Assembly (NCBI GenBank): GCA_028274465.1 | Contig: CM051457.1 | Location: forward strand, 31,159,313-31,223,312 | Direction of reading: 5' to 3' | Source of the DNA: Plantago ovata | Taxonomy: Eukaryota; Streptophyta; Magnoliopsida; Lamiales; Plantaginaceae | DNA: 64,000 nt | Shown here: positions 61,027-64,000 of the stretch, one piece after another | Layout: every line of letters starts with the position of its first letter | How positions within the stretch are numbered: the first letter of the stretch is position 1 | Position numbers and translations under genes: made by a program | Notes under the pieces: model-generated | Seen by the model: the letters and a program-made list of their open reading frames with translations, nothing else | Told to the model about the DNA's origin: nothing | Databases searched by the model: none

Positions 61027-62632
61027 CTAAATAGTATTCTCCAGTAAAATTTTATCCAAATTGTCACTAACAGTATCATGTTTAGCTAAATATTTGGCAA
61101 TTAAATCTCTCCAGGAATTGACATTAATATCACTTTGCTGGAAGCAGCAAACTCAAGTACAGTTGATATATCTGCTTCACATCCAGACTCACAGAGCCCG
61201 GCAATCAAGATGGAAAAAGTGGATTCATTCGGTGAGCAACCTTTATCCAACATTTCCTGCAAGAACCTGATCCCTTCCTTTGCGCTGCCAACTTTGCAAA
61301 ACCCTTTGATCAGCATATTGTAAGTGAACGAATTAGGAGTACACCCCTTGTCCACCATGTCATCCCATAATCTCCCTGCCTCACACAACTCCCCTCTCTC
61401 GCACATACCCGCAATAAGAGTATTATATGTCATAACACTAGGAATCGAACCCTTCTCAAACTCATCAAACAGCTTCTTCGCTTCCAAAACCATCCCCTCC
61501 TTGCACAGCCAATGAATAAGCGTGCTCGATATCGTGTTATCCGGAGTACAGTTTTTCACCAACAACAACCTCCACAACTGCAATGCTTCCTTAACCTTCC
61601 CCTCCCCACACAATGCATCTATCACCCTACAACACAGTGCCGGGCTTGGAACATACTTTTTGGCAAGCATGTCGGCAATCATACTCACTGCTTCCCTCGG
61701 TTTGTTCTCCTTGCAAAGAGCCTCAATAATAACACTATACGTAACATCATTCGGGTCGACACCATTCTCCTCCATCTCATCCATCACTTTGGTAGCCTCA
61801 ACAAAACGTCCCAGCTTACAATACCCATCCATCAAAACCGTATAAGTGGTAGCATCAGGCAACCACCCCCGGTCCACAATCTCACCGAAAATCCTCTTCG
61901 CCTCCACCATATCCCCTCTATCCACATACTCACCCATAATCGTCGTGTAACTGACAGCATTCGGCACCATTCCCATCCCTGGCATTTCATCAAGCACCTT
62001 AACCGCAGCATCCAAGTCCCCTTTCTTACACAAAGCTTTCAACAGAATATTGCAAGTAAACACATTCGGCACAATCTCAAACTGCTTACGGCAATTCTTA
62101 AACATGAGATAAACAGCATCATACCTCTTATTCTGAACCAATGCGTTCAGTAAAGTGTTAAACGATCGAACTGACCTTTGAAGACCGAAATCATTAATTC
62201 TTAAGAATACCTTCACCGCCTCATTCGGTTTGCAGGCGATGCCGTAGTTCCGAATGAGAAAGACGAAAATGTCCTCGCCGCATTTGATTTTGGAGCTTCG
62301 TAAATCGTCTAAAAGGGCGGTTATAGGCTCGAAGGCTCTGTGGCGGGAGAGTTTCTGGATAATGGCGTGGTAGGTATCGGAAGTGTGGTGGAACTTCGGG
62401 TGGTAGTTGCCGGCGTAGTGGAAGATTTGGAGAGCAAGGTCGACATTTGGCTGGGAGGAGATGATGGAACAGAGGCGTTTGGGGAGAGGTTTAGGGGCCA
62501 TGGTTTGATTGGGGGAGTGACGGTGTATGATTTGAGGAGCTGTGATTTGGATTTTATGGTTGAGAGGTGATCGGTGGCGGGAGATTTGGTGGCGATGTGG
62601 CGGAGATGTTCGATTTTCCGGTAGCCTGACAT
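61027..62632 (-). CDS. P-class PPR protein, At5g16420-like, with two apparent frameshifts
   Basis: The main frame runs 62678-61101. From Met 62501 ([14 protein letters not shown]) it encodes tandem 35-residue PPR motifs, with repeats such as [40 protein letters not shown] and [18 protein letters not shown]. It closely follows Arabidopsis At5g16420, a predicted mitochondrial RNA-binding protein. Upstream of 62501 the conserved [12 protein letters not shown] lies in another frame beginning at Met 62632, whose basic N-terminus suits an organelle presequence. After EFAASSK near 61130 the expected tail ([16 protein letters not shown]) is also in another frame and ends at 61027. One missing base at each place, in CCCC and AAA runs, explains both. 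The gene is intronless, as many PPR genes are. Either assembly errors or real decay; see findings. Confidence 0.9.
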
Positions 62633-62871
62633 GGTGGTACTGGTGGCTTCTTTGGTAGGACCTCGACTCCCAGCTCACGTTAAGAAATCTAGGACACGTA
62701 ATTCGTTCAGCTAGCTAAATCCTGAAATCTGCATATCTAAAGCGGAATCCGCGGATTAAGATGTATTAGGTTTCTTAAATCGAGAATTACAATTTCCCAA
62801 TGACTTTACTATTTTGACGGTTTCTGCTCGCTTGAATTGGTTTATTAGAAAATTATATAAAACTACCACTC
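62633..62871. promoter_or_regulatory. Presumed promoter segment of the PPR gene
   Basis: Short region between the PPR start and the LINE poly-T tract. If the PPR gene is live, its core promoter must lie here or inside the LINE, because the LINE begins only about 240 bp upstream of the start. Confidence 0.4.
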
Positions 62872-64000
62872 TTTTTTTTTTTAGAAACATCAAACTTTCA
62901 TTCATCAGAAACAAAACAGCATTCACAATATTCGTCAAGTGATCCGGCAAAACCGTTCCCACAGACTCCTCAACTACCTGCTTGGCCAACTCATGTGCAA
63001 GTACATTCCGTGTACGCCTAACATGACTATAACAAACCGACACAAAAGTTCTAGCACAATCCTTAATCTCCAACACAATAGACCCAGCAAGTGATAAAGG
63101 AGTTGCCGCAGACTGAAGTTGTTGCTGCAACCGTAGACAATCGCCCTCCAAAACCACACACGAATACCTTTCTCTGCTGTAAAATGTAGCTCATGCCTTT
63201 TTGTCATGGCTTCTGTGACTTCAGGACATCGTACATGAGGTAACAGCCCACGCTTCCAATGCAACACAAACCCGTTCAAATCCCGCAGTACAACGCCATA
63301 GCTAGCCCGAACAACATGGACTGAGGCATCATAATTGATCTTGATAATATCAGGGGCTGGTGGCTGCCACTCACCCGGTGTCTGTTGCAAACGCGGCCCT
63401 TCAACCAAAACCCGAGCTGCCTGGAACCGTGCTAAAAAGCTCCTAATAAACCACAGCAGCTACTGAGCCTCAGCCGGAACATGCTCATGTATACACCTGT
63501 TGCGACTAAACCACATACTTCAACAAGTACATACAAACATGTCAAAATCAGAAGCATCGAGCCCTGCACGGACTGCCACTATCCAAGAAACAACATCCAC
63601 TGCAGTATTATAAATTACAACATGCGGCAGATTCGATAACGTCCAAACCACCCGTGCAAAGCTACACTCCTTAAACTGATGCATCACAGACTCACACCCA
63701 TCTCCACACAAGAGACACACATTTTCTACTACCAAGCCCCGCCGCTCTATATTCGACAAAACAGGTAAAGCATTATGAATTAATCTCCACAAAAACACCT
63801 TTACCTTGTTTGGCAGACTGATTCTCCACACCCAGCTCCAGTTTGAGACAAACGCACTACTACTACTCCCAATCTACTGCACCCGCGACCGCTTCAAGAG
63901 AGCCCTACGCAACCAATATGCTGACTTAACGAGTAATACACATCCTTCGTATAGTGCCAAACACGAACATCCGGAAGAAAGGTAGATGATAGAGGGATTT
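62872..64000 (-). mobile_element. LINE remnant with zf-RVT and RNase H domains, cut by the window edge
   Basis: On the minus strand, 63831-63520 encodes the zf-RVT domain that follows reverse transcriptase in plant LINEs: WRISLPNKVKVFLWRLIHNA, then CLLCGDGCESVMHQFKEC. Next, 63408 to about 63180 gives the start of RVT_3 RNase H (WQPPAPDIIKINYDAS, GVVLRDLNG), and 63157 to about 62900 gives its end (VLEGDCLRLQQQL, HVRRTRNVLAHELAKQ), with a frameshift between the two. A poly-T run at 62872-62882 (poly-A on the element strand) marks the 3' end. Stops and shifts show it is inactive; the reverse transcriptase itself would lie beyond 64000. Confidence 0.85.

Noticed and set aside
61512..62153. A 213-codon plus-strand frame.
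   Set aside because: It is antisense to the PPR coding sequence; the His/Ile/Leu-rich composition reflects the complement of PPR codons.

Overview
This is nuclear DNA from a flowering plant, most likely a eudicot. The evidence is spliced genes with GT-AG introns, plant-only families (WAT1-related transporter, ABCG14-type transporter, P-class PPR protein, CC-NB-LRR) and plant transposon types (CACTA, PIF/Harbinger and mariner-like MITEs, TRIM, LINE, tRNA-derived SINE). I cannot name the species. Orthology statements rest on family knowledge and recalled Arabidopsis proteins; no search was run.

Layout. (1) 1-23 kb is a gene island: a 92-aa acyl-CoA-binding protein (+), a 396-aa coiled-coil protein of unknown function (-), a broken CC-NB-LRR resistance gene (-), an intronless five-helix membrane protein (-), a JMJ32/JMJD7-type JmjC oxygenase (-), and a WAT1-related EamA transporter (+) divergent from it. 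(2) 24-53 kb is a transposon-dominated desert of about 30 kb. It holds a LINE RNase H fragment; a 4.7-kb element with inverted ends carrying two decayed convergent spliced reading frames; several MITEs; a TRIM cluster; a hAT-like element containing a MITE that is itself split by a CACTA element; a SINE; a Harbinger MITE; and, 6 bp further on, an 809-bp inverted-repeat element with a palindrome array inside. (3) 55.7-64 kb is a second gene island: an ABCG14-like half transporter (+), convergent with an At5g16420-like PPR gene (-) that shows one apparent single-base loss near each end, then a LINE remnant running off the right edge.

The host genes do not form a pathway. They cover acyl-CoA handling (ACBP), immunity (dead NLR), 2-oxoglutarate oxygenase activity (JMJ32-like), membrane transport (WAT1-like; ABCG14-like, known in Arabidopsis for root-to-shoot cytokinin movement) and organelle RNA processing (PPR).

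The least explained items are the 4.7-kb element at 24.86-29.59 kb, with frames that join in phase and a repeated micro-exon; the 48-bp perfect palindrome in an insertion that breaks the NLR; the palindrome array at 48.26-48.54 kb; and the three-level nested insertion at 38.8-43.5 kb.
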